Positions 50,296 through 60,100 of a stretch of DNA of 64,000 nt are shown piece by piece. Position 1 is the stretch's first letter; every line of letters starts with the position of its first letter. The translations under genes and the position numbers were made by a program. The stretch spans positions 1-64,000 of the forward strand of contig NZ_VBUT01000007.1 in assembly GCF_005863245.1 (NCBI RefSeq), written 5' to 3'. The notes under the pieces were generated by a model. The model saw only the letters and a list, made by a program, of their open reading frames with translations, was not told the origin of the DNA and did not search any database. Origin of the DNA: Nocardia cyriacigeorgica. Lineage in GTDB: Bacteria; Actinomycetota; Actinomycetes; Mycobacteriales; Mycobacteriaceae.

Positions 50296-50853
50296 TCAGG
50301 CGGCCGGTGGCAGCGGGGACGTTTCGTGGATGGTGACCACGACGGCGGTATCACCGTAGGGCGCAGACCCCATGGTGACGCCGTGATAGAGCCGCGCCAG
50401 CCCGGCCCGCATCCCGTACTTGGCTCGCAGGCCGGTGCAGATCTTGTCGAACAGCGGTCCGGCGCCGACGAATTCGGCGACGCCCTGATGCTGTCGCGAT
50501 CCGACGGCGGGCTTGCCGCGCCAGTCGCCGGCCTGCACGATGACGCGCCGATCGCGGGCCAGATGCTGGGTCTCCAGCGAGTAGGACGACGTGCGGAAAG
50601 CGAGCCTGCCGCGATCGATCGGCACCACGAGGTGCGGTGTGGTGGTCCAGCGACCCGACGGATCCGCCCGCGTCACCAGGACGGTGCGCGCATCCCACCA
50701 CAGCATGCCCGGATGCCATTCGCTCGGCCATTCGGCCGGGATCGGCGGGTGCTGCCCGGCATATCGGACCGCCGGTGCATTCGGGTGGGCAGCAGTGGCG
50801 GCGTTGCCGGTGGGCGCGACGGTGGCAACGGGATGGCCGACAGTGTGATTCAT
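50296..50853 (-). CDS. PPOX-fold (pyridoxamine-5'-phosphate-oxidase-like) protein
   Basis: A 185-residue protein whose second half fits the split-barrel flavin/F420-binding fold (PHLVVPIDRGRLAFRT, SYSLETQHLARDRRVIVQAG, then HQGVAEFVGAG). In actinobacteria such proteins are F420- or FMN-dependent oxidoreductases, for example of the Ddn type. The first 60 residues are Pro/Ala-rich and atypical, with WPSEWHPGMLWWD before the barrel. ATG 50853 is used. It interrupts the ABC1-whiB7 adjacency that I expect in mycobacteria. Cofactor unknown. Confidence 0.65.
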   Translation of the reverse strand: MNHTVGHPVATVAPTGNAATAAHPNAPAVRYAGQHPPIPAEWPSEWHPGMLWWDARTVLVTRADPSGRWTTTPHLVVPIDRGRLAFRTSSYSLETQHLARDRRVIVQAGDWRGKPAVGSRQHQGVAEFVGAGPLFDKICTGLRAKYGMRAGLARLYHGVTMGSAPYGDTAVVVTIHETSPLPPAA

Positions 50854-51007
50854 GCGTCGAAACCTCCGGGACAAGATTGTGGTTCTCCACCGCACAGTGC
50901 GGAAAACCTGAAACTCAAGGCATAGATTTCATATAGCAATGAACTGAGATGTTGGCAAGGTGTGTTCGCACACCGAACCCGAAACCCCTACTCCCCCAAC
51001 ACAAGGC

Positions 51008-51036
51008 AACCGCCCAGCCGGATCGGCTGGGCGGTT
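51008..51036. terminator. terminator of whiB7
   Basis: AACCGCCCAGCC and GGCTGGGCGGTT pair perfectly around a 5-nt loop, about 85 nt past the leftward whiB7 stop. It may also serve rightward transcripts. Confidence 0.75.
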
Positions 51037-51118
51037 GGTCGTTCGGCGGTCCGCGGCCCGACCGGCGTGCCACCACCGGTATTCGGGCCGCGGACCCGGC
51101 GCGCCGTAGGCGCGGCCA

Positions 51119-51442
51119 TCAGACGCATGTCGCGACCTTGCGGGGACGGCCACGGGGCCGCTTGCGAGCGATCACGACACCCTGGTCGAAGATCTCCCCG
51201 CCCCACACGCCCCACGGCTCACGGCGGTCGATGGCAGCGCTCAGGCAGCCCTTACGGATGGGGCAGGACGCGCACAGCGCCTTGGCCTGCTCCAACTGAA
51301 CCGGGCTCTCGGCGAACCACAGGTCCGGGTCCCCTGCCCGGCACGGCAGGGTGGTGGTGACCTCCTGGTCACGGGGAGCGGTTGCCACGGTTCGGCATGT
51401 CACGTCAGCAGTGGCCGTCGGCCAGCTCTCTGCGGTGAACAC
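51119..51442 (-). CDS. whiB7: WhiB7 transcriptional regulator
   Basis: A 107-residue WhiB-family protein with a [4Fe-4S] site: Cys in LPCRAGDPDLWF, then ALCASCPIRKGC (C-x2-C-x5-C). The GVWGGEIF turn follows, and the C-terminal AT-hook RGRPRK is diagnostic for WhiB7. It binds sigma-A and activates intrinsic antibiotic-resistance genes when translation is inhibited. GTG 51442 has an AAGGAG ribosome site at good spacing. Expression is probably governed by a leader of about 520 nt with an upstream ORF and terminator (51521-52010). Confidence 0.95.
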   Translation of the reverse strand: MFTAESWPTATADVTCRTVATAPRDQEVTTTLPCRAGDPDLWFAESPVQLEQAKALCASCPIRKGCLSAAIDRREPWGVWGGEIFDQGVVIARKRPRGRPRKVATCV

Positions 51443-51520
51443 GTCGTTCTCCTTCAGCTCGTTTGCAGCGGTTCGGTGTCGTTCATTCCGCGAAACCGGT
51501 GCTGCCGGCTGAAGGGCCGG

Positions 51521-51562
51521 AAAAATCTGGCCACGGTTTCGCTTCGTGCGATCCGTGGCCAG
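51521..51562 (-). terminator. intrinsic terminator (attenuator) in the whiB7 leader
   Basis: CTGGCCACGG pairs with CCGTGGCCAG around a 16-nt loop, and on the leftward strand is followed directly by ATTTTT (51526-51521). It lies 79 nt upstream of the whiB7 start and 17 nt after the stop of the upstream ORF. This matches the attenuation layout described for whiB7/wblC leaders. Confidence 0.85.
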
Positions 51563-51579
51563 GAGGCGGGAAGAGTTCC

Positions 51580-51897
51580 CTACCTAGGTCGACATCTGAG
51601 TCGAGTCCTGATCACGGACGCTGGGTGTGCATTGCGGAGGCGTGCTGCCGGCACCGGCTCATTGCCGGTTTCGGCAAAGACGCCGGCGACTGCGGGTGCA
51701 GCGGCCGGATGCCAGCCCGCGCTGGGCTTGTCCTGCGGATCGATGAGAATCGGGGTGGGCGCGTAATCCAGGTGCGTACCGAAACCACCGACGCCGGACA
51801 GACCGATCCCCTGCATGGCGAGGATCCCCCGGGAGGCAGAAACAGCCGACGTGGACGCGCCGGTGCCCATCACGTCGAAAGCGGTGATGCTGTTCAT
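51580..51897 (-). CDS. 105-codon upstream ORF in the whiB7 leader
   Basis: ATG 51897 follows an AGGAGGGAGG ribosome site, one of the strongest in the window. The product starts MNSITAFDVMGTGAST, carries a Gly/Ala-rich middle (LAMQGIGLSGVGGFGTH) and ends in a basic tail (SVIRTRLRCRPR). There is no signal peptide or domain that I recognise. The stop lies 17 nt before the attenuator hairpin, so translation could couple ribosome stalling to whiB7 transcription. A tiny in-leader ORF (MHTQRP, 51612-51632) overlaps its end in another frame and is an alternative sensor. Confidence 0.6.
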   Translation of the reverse strand: MNSITAFDVMGTGASTSAVSASRGILAMQGIGLSGVGGFGTHLDYAPTPILIDPQDKPSAGWHPAAAPAVAGVFAETGNEPVPAARLRNAHPASVIRTRLRCRPR

Positions 51898-51973
51898 TTC
51901 GTCTGCCTCCCTCCTGTACTCGTAATCTGTCTGAACTGTGCGCGCCGGGATGGCCTCCCGTTGCGTGCTACCC

Positions 51974-52010
51974 ACCGTATGCGATCTCGGAAGAACCGAC
52001 AACCTATTTT
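51974..52010 (-). promoter_or_regulatory. WhiB7-type promoter of whiB7 (autoregulation)
   Basis: Read leftward: an AT-rich AAAATAGG (52010-52003) directly before the -35 TTGTCG (52002-51997), a 17-bp spacer, and the -10 TACGGT (51979-51974). An AT-rich block just upstream of -35 is the WhiB7-binding signature. Transcription would start near 51966, giving a leader of about 520 nt. The -35 region overlaps the last codons of uvrD2. Confidence 0.7.
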
Positions 52011-54163
52011 CTACCTGCGGTTTTGTGATTCTTTCCGGTGCGCGAGCGCACGAGCGCGATGACGTCGGCGCCGTACTGTTCGATCTTGCGCGCGCCGATA
52101 CCCGAAATCGCCGCCAGAGCAGCGTCATCGGTGGGTAGTTGTTCGGCGATGGCGGTGAGCGTGGTGTCGGTGAACACACTGAACTCACGCAGCCGCTGGG
52201 CCTGTGCCTTCTCGGCGCGCCATTCCTGTAGTGCGGCAAGCAGTTCGGCGTCGAGTTCGGCGGGGCATTTGCGGCAGCGGCCCAGCATCGTCGCATAGGT
52301 GCCGATCAGCGGTTTGGCGCAGATGCGGCACAGCGGACGGGTGCCGTCGGCGGCGCGCTCGGTCGTCGGCGCGGCGATCCGCGACGCCGGGGAATCGTCG
52401 GGGACCAGGCCGTTCAGGAAGCGGGACCGGCGCCGGGTGCGGCGGCCGCCCTCGTTGCGGGCCAGTGCCCACGACAGCCGCAGATGTTCGCGTGCCCTGG
52501 TGACGCCGACGTAGAGCAGGCGGCGTTCCTCTTCGAGCGCGGCCTGATCGGCGACCGAGCCGTCGTCGGCGAGGACGTGCGCGATCGGCAGGGTGCCGTC
52601 GGACAGGCCGACCAGGAAGGTGGCATCCCATTCCAGGCCCTTGGCCGCGTGCAAGGACGCCAGCGTGACGCCCTGGACCGTCGGTGGATGCCTGGCCTCG
52701 GCGCGCGCGGCCAGCTCACGCAGTAGGCCGGGCAGATCGAGCTGCTCGTCGTGGGTGGTGAGTTCCTCGGTGAGCTGCACCAGCGCCATCAGCGATGACC
52801 ATTTCTCCCTGGCCTGCGCGCCCGCGGGTTCGGTGGCGGTGAGGCCGAGCGGGGCCAGCACCGCGCGCACCAGGGTGACCAGGGCGGCGCCGGTGCGGGC
52901 CTGATCGGGCAGGTCGTCGCGGGCCGCGGCCTGGCGCAGTGCTTGCACGGCCTGGCGGACCTCGGCGCGGGTGAAGAAGCCTTCACCGCCGCGCACCTGG
53001 TAGGGGATGCCGCGCTCGGTGAGCGCCTGCTCGTAGGTTTCCGATTGCGCGTTGATCCGGTAGAGCACCGCGATCTCGGAGGCGGGGGTGCCCGCGGCGA
53101 TCAGCTCGGCGATGGCCGAGGCGACGCCTGCCGCCTCGGCGGGTACGTCGTCGTATTCGGTGAAGGTCGGCTCCGGCCCGTCTGGGCGCTGGCCGATCAG
53201 CTGCAACCGGGTACCGGCGATGCGGCCGCGGGCCATCCCGATGACCCGGTTGGCCAGCGACACCACCTGCGGTGTGGAGCGGTAGTCGCGTTCGAGCCGG
53301 ATGACGGTGGCGTCGGGGAAGCGGCGCGAGAAGTCCAGCAGGTGGGCGGGGCTGGCGCCGGTGAAGGAGTAGATGGTCTGGTTGGCGTCGCCGACGACGG
53401 TCAGGTCGTCGCGGTCACCGAGCCAGGCATCGAGCACCCGCTGCTGGAGGGGGGTGACGTCCTGGTATTCGTCGACGACGAAACAGCGGTAGCGGCCGCG
53501 GAATTCGTCGGCCACCGCCGGATAGTCCTCGAGCGCCGCGGCGGTGTGCAGCAGCAGATCGTCGAAATCGAGCAGCAGGCCGTCCGGTGAGGTTTTGAGC
53601 GCTTCGTAGCCGGTGTAGACCTGCGCGATCCGTTGCGCGTCGAACGGGAGATCGCGGTGATGACGCGCGGCGGCGGCCGGGTAGTCCTCCGGTGCGATGA
53701 GCGAGGACTTGGCCCATTCGATCTCGCTGAGCAGATCGCGCACACTCTCGGTGCCCGAGGGCAGTCCCGCCCGGTGCGCGGCCTGGGCCACCACCGGGAA
53801 CTTGCTGTCGAGCAGCCGCCACGGCACGTCGCCGACCACTTGCGGCCAGAAGTAGCGCAGCTGACGCAGCGCCGCCGCGTGGAAGGTGCGCGCCTGCACC
53901 TGGTTCGCCTCGCCGCCGAGGCCGAGCGCGCGCAAACGTCCGCGCAGCTCCCCCGCCGCGCGCGCGGTGAAGGTGACCGCGAGCACTTGATCGGCCTTGA
54001 CCTGCCCGGCCGCGACGAGATGCGCGATCCGGTAGGTGATGGTCCTGGTCTTGCCTGTTCCCGCGCCGGCGAGCACGCACACCGGTCCGCGCGGCGCCCG
54101 CACGGCGGCGGCCTGCTCGGGGTCCAGGGCGGAGAGGTCGAGTGCGGGCACGCGCTCCATCAT
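52004..54163 (-). CDS. uvrD2: DNA helicase UvrD2 with HRDC domain
   Basis: A 719-residue SF1A helicase. Motifs: Walker A VLAGAGTGKTRTITYR, motif II FVVDEYQDVTPLQ, motif III GDANQTIYSFTGA, motif V LHAAKGLEWDATFLVGLSD and motif VI YVGVTRAREHLRLS. The C-terminal part carries a four-Cys zinc module (CRICAKPL and CRKCPAEL) and an HRDC domain (LPTDDAALAAISGIGARKIE). UvrD2 is essential in mycobacteria. ATG 54163 is followed at once by a second Met. It is followed by the whiB7 promoter. Confidence 0.93.
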   Translation of the reverse strand: MMERVPALDLSALDPEQAAAVRAPRGPVCVLAGAGTGKTRTITYRIAHLVAAGQVKADQVLAVTFTARAAGELRGRLRALGLGGEANQVQARTFHAAALRQLRYFWPQVVGDVPWRLLDSKFPVVAQAAHRAGLPSGTESVRDLLSEIEWAKSSLIAPEDYPAAAARHHRDLPFDAQRIAQVYTGYEALKTSPDGLLLDFDDLLLHTAAALEDYPAVADEFRGRYRCFVVDEYQDVTPLQQRVLDAWLGDRDDLTVVGDANQTIYSFTGASPAHLLDFSRRFPDATVIRLERDYRSTPQVVSLANRVIGMARGRIAGTRLQLIGQRPDGPEPTFTEYDDVPAEAAGVASAIAELIAAGTPASEIAVLYRINAQSETYEQALTERGIPYQVRGGEGFFTRAEVRQAVQALRQAAARDDLPDQARTGAALVTLVRAVLAPLGLTATEPAGAQAREKWSSLMALVQLTEELTTHDEQLDLPGLLRELAARAEARHPPTVQGVTLASLHAAKGLEWDATFLVGLSDGTLPIAHVLADDGSVADQAALEEERRLLYVGVTRAREHLRLSWALARNEGGRRTRRRSRFLNGLVPDDSPASRIAAPTTERAADGTRPLCRICAKPLIGTYATMLGRCRKCPAELDAELLAALQEWRAEKAQAQRLREFSVFTDTTLTAIAEQLPTDDAALAAISGIGARKIEQYGADVIALVRSRTGKNHKTAGRK

Positions 54164-54288
54164 GACAGCGCCCACCGACAACGGGGCGGCCGCCGGGTCG
54201 CTGCCGTGGCAGGCGGACGCGAGCACCTGTGATGGGCACGGCACCGGCGATCCGGAACAGGAACGCGCCACCGGGCGTTGCACGATCC

Positions 54289-54546
54289 GTGACCGAGCAG
54301 ACTCCTGACCTGACGATGTACTCGACCACCTGGTGCGGCTACTGCCGCAGGCTGAAGAAGCAGCTGGACGAGGCGGGCATCACCTATGTCGAGATCGATA
54401 TCGAGCAGGACCCCGCGTCCGCCGAGTTCGTCGGCAGCGTCAACGGCGGCAACCATGTGGTCCCGACGGTGAAGTACTCCGACGGCTCGACGGCGACCAA
54501 CCCGTCGCTGGCCCAGGTCAAGCAGGCGCTCGCCGCCATCTCCTGA
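54289..54546 (+). CDS. mrx1: mycoredoxin
   Basis: An 85-residue glutaredoxin-fold protein with active site TWCGYCRRLK (C-x-x-C) and GNHVVPTV with the cis-Pro, followed by DGSTATNP. Mycoredoxin-1 reduces mycothiol mixed disulfides in actinobacteria. GTG 54289 (VTEQTPDLTMYS) is the start. It is divergent from uvrD2 and convergent with nudC, as in mycobacteria. Confidence 0.92.
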   Translation: MTEQTPDLTMYSTTWCGYCRRLKKQLDEAGITYVEIDIEQDPASAEFVGSVNGGNHVVPTVKYSDGSTATNPSLAQVKQALAAIS

Positions 54547-54575
54547 GCACCCCTCGTCTCCTGGACACACCGCGC

Positions 54576-55475
54576 TCAGTCGAGTGCGGCCCAGGACTCC
54601 ACGATGGTGCGGGCGATCGAGATCGAGCCCGGCAGGAGCAGCTTGGCGTCGTCCGAGCGGTTCGACCAGTCGCCCGCGTCCAGCGCTTGGCGCACTTCGG
54701 CGCGGGTGAACCAGTGCGCGTCGGCGATCTCGCCGTCGGAGAACACCAGCGGCTGCGCCGGATCGGCGACGGCGCTGAAACCGAGCATCAGCGAACGCGG
54801 GAACGGCCACGGCTGGCTGCCGAGGTAGTGGATCTCGCTGACGTCTAGGCCGACCTCTTCGCGCATCTCGCGCTCGACGCAGCGCTCCAGCGATTCGCCC
54901 GCCTCCACGAACCCGGCCAGCAGCGAGAACAGGGTTTCCGGCCAGCTGTGCTGACGGGCCAGCAGCACCCGATCGGCGCCGTCGTGGATCAGGCAAATCA
55001 CCGCGGGGTCGATGCGCGGGAACTCCTCGAGTCCGGTCTCGGTGGTGCGTGACCAACCGCCCTTGACCGCGACGGTCGCTGTGCCGTCCGCCGCGTGAAA
55101 GCCGGCTTTGTCGTGCCAGTTCAGCAGCGCGAGCGCGGTGGAGAGCAGTCCGGCGGTGAAATCGTCGACGGTGGCGGCCATGGCGCGCAGATCCAGCAGC
55201 GAGCCGGTGAGTTCATGATCGCGGACCGCCCACAGGTGCACACCGTCGGCGACGCCGAGGAATACCGCGGCCGGGTCCGGTTCGGCAGCCAGCTCGACCG
55301 CCTTGTCGAAGACCAGTGCGCCGTCATCGAAACGCACCTGGCCGCGCCGGTTGATGCGCAGCAGTTTCGCGGTGGACCAGCCCTCCTTCAACGCCTGCGG
55401 GTCGGCGCGCACCTCCTCGGCCCGGTCGACGGCGGAACGGGACAGCAGCGGAACGCTGTTGAGCTGGAATGCCAC
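54576..55475 (-). CDS. nudC: NADH pyrophosphatase NudC
   Basis: A 299-residue Nudix hydrolase that cleaves NADH to NMNH and AMP. The Nudix box reads GFVEAGESLERCVEREMREE, and the NudC-specific SQPWPFPRSLM follows. The usual four-Cys zinc ribbon between domains is missing: EEFPRIDPAVICLI stands where C-x-x-C-x-x-HFPRTDPAV is normal in Enterobacteria. This loss is shared by mycobacterial NudC as far as I recall. GTG 55475 is the start. Confidence 0.9.
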   Translation of the reverse strand: MAFQLNSVPLLSRSAVDRAEEVRADPQALKEGWSTAKLLRINRRGQVRFDDGALVFDKAVELAAEPDPAAVFLGVADGVHLWAVRDHELTGSLLDLRAMAATVDDFTAGLLSTALALLNWHDKAGFHAADGTATVAVKGGWSRTTETGLEEFPRIDPAVICLIHDGADRVLLARQHSWPETLFSLLAGFVEAGESLERCVEREMREEVGLDVSEIHYLGSQPWPFPRSLMLGFSAVADPAQPLVFSDGEIADAHWFTRAEVRQALDAGDWSNRSDDAKLLLPGSISIARTIVESWAALD

Positions 55476-55509
55476 AACGCCGAGCTTAGTGGAGGCCCGG
55501 CGGCCGGGA

Positions 55510-56589
55510 TCAGCGCCCGGCGCGGCGCAGATACAGCAGCTTGTCGCCGTGGTCGAGGGCGTCGACCTCCGGTTCACCGACCCGGATCAGCTCGCCGGCG
55601 CGCACCACGCCGAGCACGATGTCGCTGAGGTGGCGCGGCGATCCGCCGACCTCACCGGGCTCGACCTCGCGTTCGGCCACCGCGAAGCCCTGCTCCGGGG
55701 TCAGCAGATCCTCGATCATCTCCACCACCGTCGGCTTGGTGGTCGCGATGCCGAGCAGCCTGCCGGCGGTCTCCGAGGACACCACCACCGAATCGGCGCC
55801 GGACTGGCGCAGCAGATGGGTGTTCTCGGCCTCGCGGATGGAGGCCACGATCTTGGCGCTCTTGGTGAGCTCGCGGGCGGTCAGCGTGACCAGCACCGCG
55901 GTGTCGTCGCGGTTGGTGGCGACCACGATCGAGGAGGCGTTCTGCACACCGGCCAGCCGCAGCACATCCGACTGCGAGGCCGAACCGTGCACGGTGACCA
56001 GACCCGCGTTGGCGGCCGCCTCCAACGCGACCGAGTCGGTGTCGACCACGACGATCTCACTCGGCGACGCCCCGTCGCCGAGCATGGCGTCGATCGCGGT
56101 GCGGCCCTTGGTGCCGTAGCCGATGACGACGGTGTGATTGCGCACGCTGTGCCTCCAACGCTGAATCTTGAATGCCTGGCGGGACCGTTCGGTCAGCACG
56201 CTGAGCGTGGTGCCGACGAGCACGATGAGGAACAGCACGCGCAGCGGGGTGATGACGATGATGTTGACCAGCCTGGCCAGCGGGGTGACCGGCGAGATGT
56301 CGCCGTATCCGGTGGTCGACAGCGACACCGTGGCGTAGTAGAGCGCGTCCAGGAACGACAGCGGGTTCTCGGAGGCGTCCCGGTAGCCGTCGCGGCCGAC
56401 GTACACCACCAGCGCCGCGGTGAACAGCAACCCGATTGCGAACAGCACTCGGCGGGTCAGCGAGATCCACGGGCTGGCTTGGGCTTCGGGAATGCGCAGC
56501 ACACCGACGAGAGCGAAGTCCGGCCGGTCGGTCAGCCGCCCCAAACCGCTGCGCGCGCGGTCACCCAGGTCATCGAGCAACGCACTCAC
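55510..56589 (-). CDS. potassium channel with RCK/TrkA-N domain
   Basis: A 359-residue ion channel. Two membrane helices flank the pore loop ATVSLSTTGYGDISPV, containing the TTGYGD selectivity filter. A cytoplasmic TrkA-N domain starts at about residue 150 (VVIGYGTKGRTAIDAML; VVVDTDSVALEAAANAG), and a TrkA-C-like domain closes the chain. Ligands such as NAD(H) may gate it. It lies between nudC and the DoxX-like gene, in the conserved mycolata order. Confidence 0.9.
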   Translation of the reverse strand: MSALLDDLGDRARSGLGRLTDRPDFALVGVLRIPEAQASPWISLTRRVLFAIGLLFTAALVVYVGRDGYRDASENPLSFLDALYYATVSLSTTGYGDISPVTPLARLVNIIVITPLRVLFLIVLVGTTLSVLTERSRQAFKIQRWRHSVRNHTVVIGYGTKGRTAIDAMLGDGASPSEIVVVDTDSVALEAAANAGLVTVHGSASQSDVLRLAGVQNASSIVVATNRDDTAVLVTLTARELTKSAKIVASIREAENTHLLRQSGADSVVVSSETAGRLLGIATTKPTVVEMIEDLLTPEQGFAVAEREVEPGEVGGSPRHLSDIVLGVVRAGELIRVGEPEVDALDHGDKLLYLRRAGR

Positions 56590-56755
56590 CGGTCCCTGTT
56601 TCCCCGGCGCCGATTCCGGTCGATGTCACCGGTTCCGGCATTGTTTCTCCCTCCGGCACAGCACGGGAGCCTACCCCGTCACCGCACCGGTCGAGCGCCT
56701 CGACGCGACGAGGTGGCCCTGCCGCCCCGCCGGGTAGCCGCTTAGAGTGGGCGGC

Positions 56756-57166
56756 ATGGCAGTTTCCGAGTCCACCGCATCCGATACCAGCCGTAAGCCG
56801 GCGCTGCTCATGGCAGCGGCGCTGTTCGGGATGGGTGTGCTGCATTTCGTGGTTCCCAAGCCGTTCGATTCGATCGTGCCGCCCAAGCTGCCGGGCCGTG
56901 CGCGCACCTACACCTATGCCTCCGGGGTGGCCGAGATCGGTGTGGCGACCGCGCTCGCGGTGCCGCGCACCCGGAGCCTGGGCGGCCGCGTCGCCGCCGC
57001 CCTGTTCATCGCGGTCTTCCCGGCCAACATCCAGTTCGCGGTGGATTCGATGACCAACTCGAAGGCGGGCTGGCCGATCAAGCTGATCTCGGTGCTGCGG
57101 CTGCCGTTGCAGATCCCGATGATCACCACGGCGCTGTCGGTCAGCCGGCGGGCGCCGCGCGCCTGA
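56756..57166 (+). CDS. DoxX-like membrane protein
   Basis: A 136-residue membrane protein with about four helices (PALLMAAALFGMGVLHFVVP; AEIGVATALAVP; AAALFIAVFPANIQFAVDS). The G-x-L-H-F and NIQ motifs match DoxX/DoxD-type subfamilies. Function unknown. ATG 56756 is the second of two near starts (56747). Its last 26 bp overlap the 3' end of the convergent adnB gene, an unusual tail-to-tail overlap. Confidence 0.75.
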   Translation: MAVSESTASDTSRKPALLMAAALFGMGVLHFVVPKPFDSIVPPKLPGRARTYTYASGVAEIGVATALAVPRTRSLGGRVAAALFIAVFPANIQFAVDSMTNSKAGWPIKLISVLRLPLQIPMITTALSVSRRAPRA

Positions 57167-60100
57167 TCAGCTCGGTCAACTCGCTCGCGCCCGGCAGATC
57201 GACCGGTGCCACGGTGCGGCCGCTGCGCACATAGTGAAACGCCGCGCCGATCCGGTCGAGCAGTTCGTCGGGGTCGGCGCCGGTGCGCGCGGCCGTCAAC
57301 CGCGCCCAGGCCAGGCGGTAGACGGCCAGCTGCACCGCGACCGCCTGCTCATCGGCGGCGTTCGGTTCGGCGCCGGTCTTCCAGTCCACCACGGTCCAGC
57401 GGCCGTCCGGTTCGGCGAAGACGGCGTCCATCCGGCCACGGATGACGGTGCCGGCGATGGTGGTCTCGAACGGCACCTCCACCTCGATCGGACTGCGGTG
57501 CGCCCAGCGCGAGGACAGGAACGCCTCCTGCATGCGCGCGAGTTCGGCATCGGCGCTGTCGGCGGTATCGGCGGCGCCGGGTAGTTCGTCCAGGCCGAGC
57601 AGACGGTCGGCGGCGAACCAGCGCTGCACCCAGGCGTGGAAGGCGGTGCCGCGCCGGGCCAGTGGATTCGGTGGATACGGCAGCGGGCGACGCAGCCGGG
57701 CGGCCAGCCGGGCCGGATCGGCGCGCAGCTCGACCAGCGCGGTCGCGGGCAGGCTGCTGGGCAGCTCCACTTCTTCGGTGACGCCGGTGGCGCTGCGATG
57801 TTCGGCCAGCAGGGCCTCCACATCGGCGGCCCAGCCGTCGGGGTCGTCCTCGTCTTCGGATGTGGCCGGGTCCGCCGCCAGTTCGGTCATCGCGGCGCGC
57901 ACCAGCTGCGCGCCCTGTTCGATCGGGGCGCGGCGGCGGCCCAGTGGATCGCGCGGCCACTGCGCGGTGGGCGGGTTGTCGGTGAACGGGTTGACGGCGT
58001 CGGGTTCGGGCGGATCGTCCCAGCGGGCCAGTTCCGCGGCACCGTGGGCGGGACTGCCCGGGTCTTCCACGGCCTGTCTCAGTTCGAGCAGGAACTCCGA
58101 GGGCCCCTTGACCGACGGGCTCGAATCCGACCAGTAGTGACCCGAAACCAGCAGCATCCGTTCTGTTCTGGTGAGCGCGACGTAGAACAGCCTGCGGTCC
58201 TCGTCGAGGCGGCGGCGGTCGAGGGCGGCCTTGTGGTCCTTGATGGCACGGTCCAGATCGGCACGGTCGTAGAGGTCGGTTAGGTCGAGGACCGGCACAC
58301 CGTCGGCGCCGTCGTCGTCGCGGGCGCGGTCGCCGCGCAGCGAGGTGGGCAGTTCGGCGAGGGCGCCGAGCCAGCTGCCGGAGGCCTTGCCGGACGGGAA
58401 CACATCGCGCACCACATGCGGGACCGCGACGATCTCCCATTCCAAACCCTTGGCCGCGTGCACCGTGAGCACCTGCACCCGATCCTTGGCCACCTCCACC
58501 TCGCCCGGTTCCAAACCGTTCTCCACCGATTCGGCGGCGGTGAGGAAGGCCAGCAGCCCGCTCAGGGAGGCACCCGAGTCACCGGCGTAGCCCGCGACAA
58601 CCTCGGCGAAGGCATCCAGATGTTCGCGGCCCGCACCCGTTCCGGACATGGCGCGTCGGGCCTGGGTCTCCACGCCGACGCCGATGGTGCGTTCGACGTC
58701 GGCGACCAGCTCGGTCAACGGCTGCCCGCTGCGTTCGCGCAGGGCCGCCAGTTCGCGACCGAGGGCGACGATGCGGCGGTAACCGTCGGGCGAATACTGT
58801 TCTGCCGGACCGGGATCGGCGATCGCGTCGGCGAGCCCGGCCTGCTCGGCCGGTTCCGGGGCAACCTCACGCAACGCGACGGCCAGGGCCGCGCCGTCGG
58901 TGATATCGCCGGTGGCCGCACTGCCGCGTCCGATCGACAACTCGCGCGCCCGCTGGGCCAGCGCCGACAGATCCGAGACACCGATGCGCCAGCGCGCGCC
59001 GGTCAGGATGCGCACCGCCGCGCTGCCCGCGCCGGGTTCGGCGATCAATCGCAGGGTGGCCACGACATCGGCGACCTCGGGGGTGGCCAGCAGGCCGCCG
59101 AGGCCGACGATCTCCACCGGCAATCCCTGCTCACGCAGGGCTTCGGCGATCGGCGCGGCATCGGCGTTGCGGCGCACCAGCACCGCGGAGGTCGGCGGCT
59201 GCTCGCCCGCGTCGTGGCGCGCCTGCCAGTCGGCCGCGATCCGGGTGGCGAACCACTCGCGCTCGGCGGCCACGGTGTCGGTGAGCGCGAACGCCACGGT
59301 GCCGGGTTCGGCGGCGGGTTTGGCGCGCAGTGCGTCGACGGTGACGCCGCCGCCCTCGATCGCCTTGCGGCGCAACGGTTCTGCCACCAGATTGGCCAGC
59401 GCCAGCGCCTCGGGCGGATTGCGCCAGCTGGTCAGCAGTGACAGCGTCGGCGCTGGCACACCGGGCGCGGCGGGAAAGTCGGTGGCGAAGCGCGGGAGGT
59501 TGGCCGCGGAGGCGCCGCGCCAGCCGTAGATGGACTGCATGGGATCGCCGACGGCCGTCACCGCGGGGCGCTCGCCGACGCCGTCGCCGCCGAACAACGC
59601 GGCCAGCAGGATGCGCTGGGCGTGGCCGGTGTCCTGGTATTCGTCGAGCAGGACCAGCCGGAAGCGGGCCCGTTCGGCCGCGCCGACCTCGGGGTGCTCG
59701 GCCGACAGCCGCGCCGCCAGCGACATCTGCGCCCCGAAATCCAAGGCGCCGCGCCGGCGCAACGCCTCACCCAGCTGCCGCACCAGCGGCAGCAGCGCCA
59801 CCCGCTCACGCTGCACCCTCAGGATCTTCAACAGCTCCTGGCTCGGGCCGCCGCGCTGACGCGGACCGGCAGGCAAGGTATGCACCAGCTTCTCGAGTTC
59901 GGTGTGCGCCTCGGCCAGCTCCTCCGGCTCCACCAGATGTTCGGCCAGCTGCCCCGACAGCGCCAGCACCGCCTCGGTGACCGACACCGGCGTGCGCTCG
60001 GTGTCCAGATCGCCGTCCCAGGTGCGCACCACCTGATGGGCCAGCTGCCACAGCTGGGTTTCGGTGAGCAGCGTCGCCGAGGGCTCGACCGGCAGCAGCA

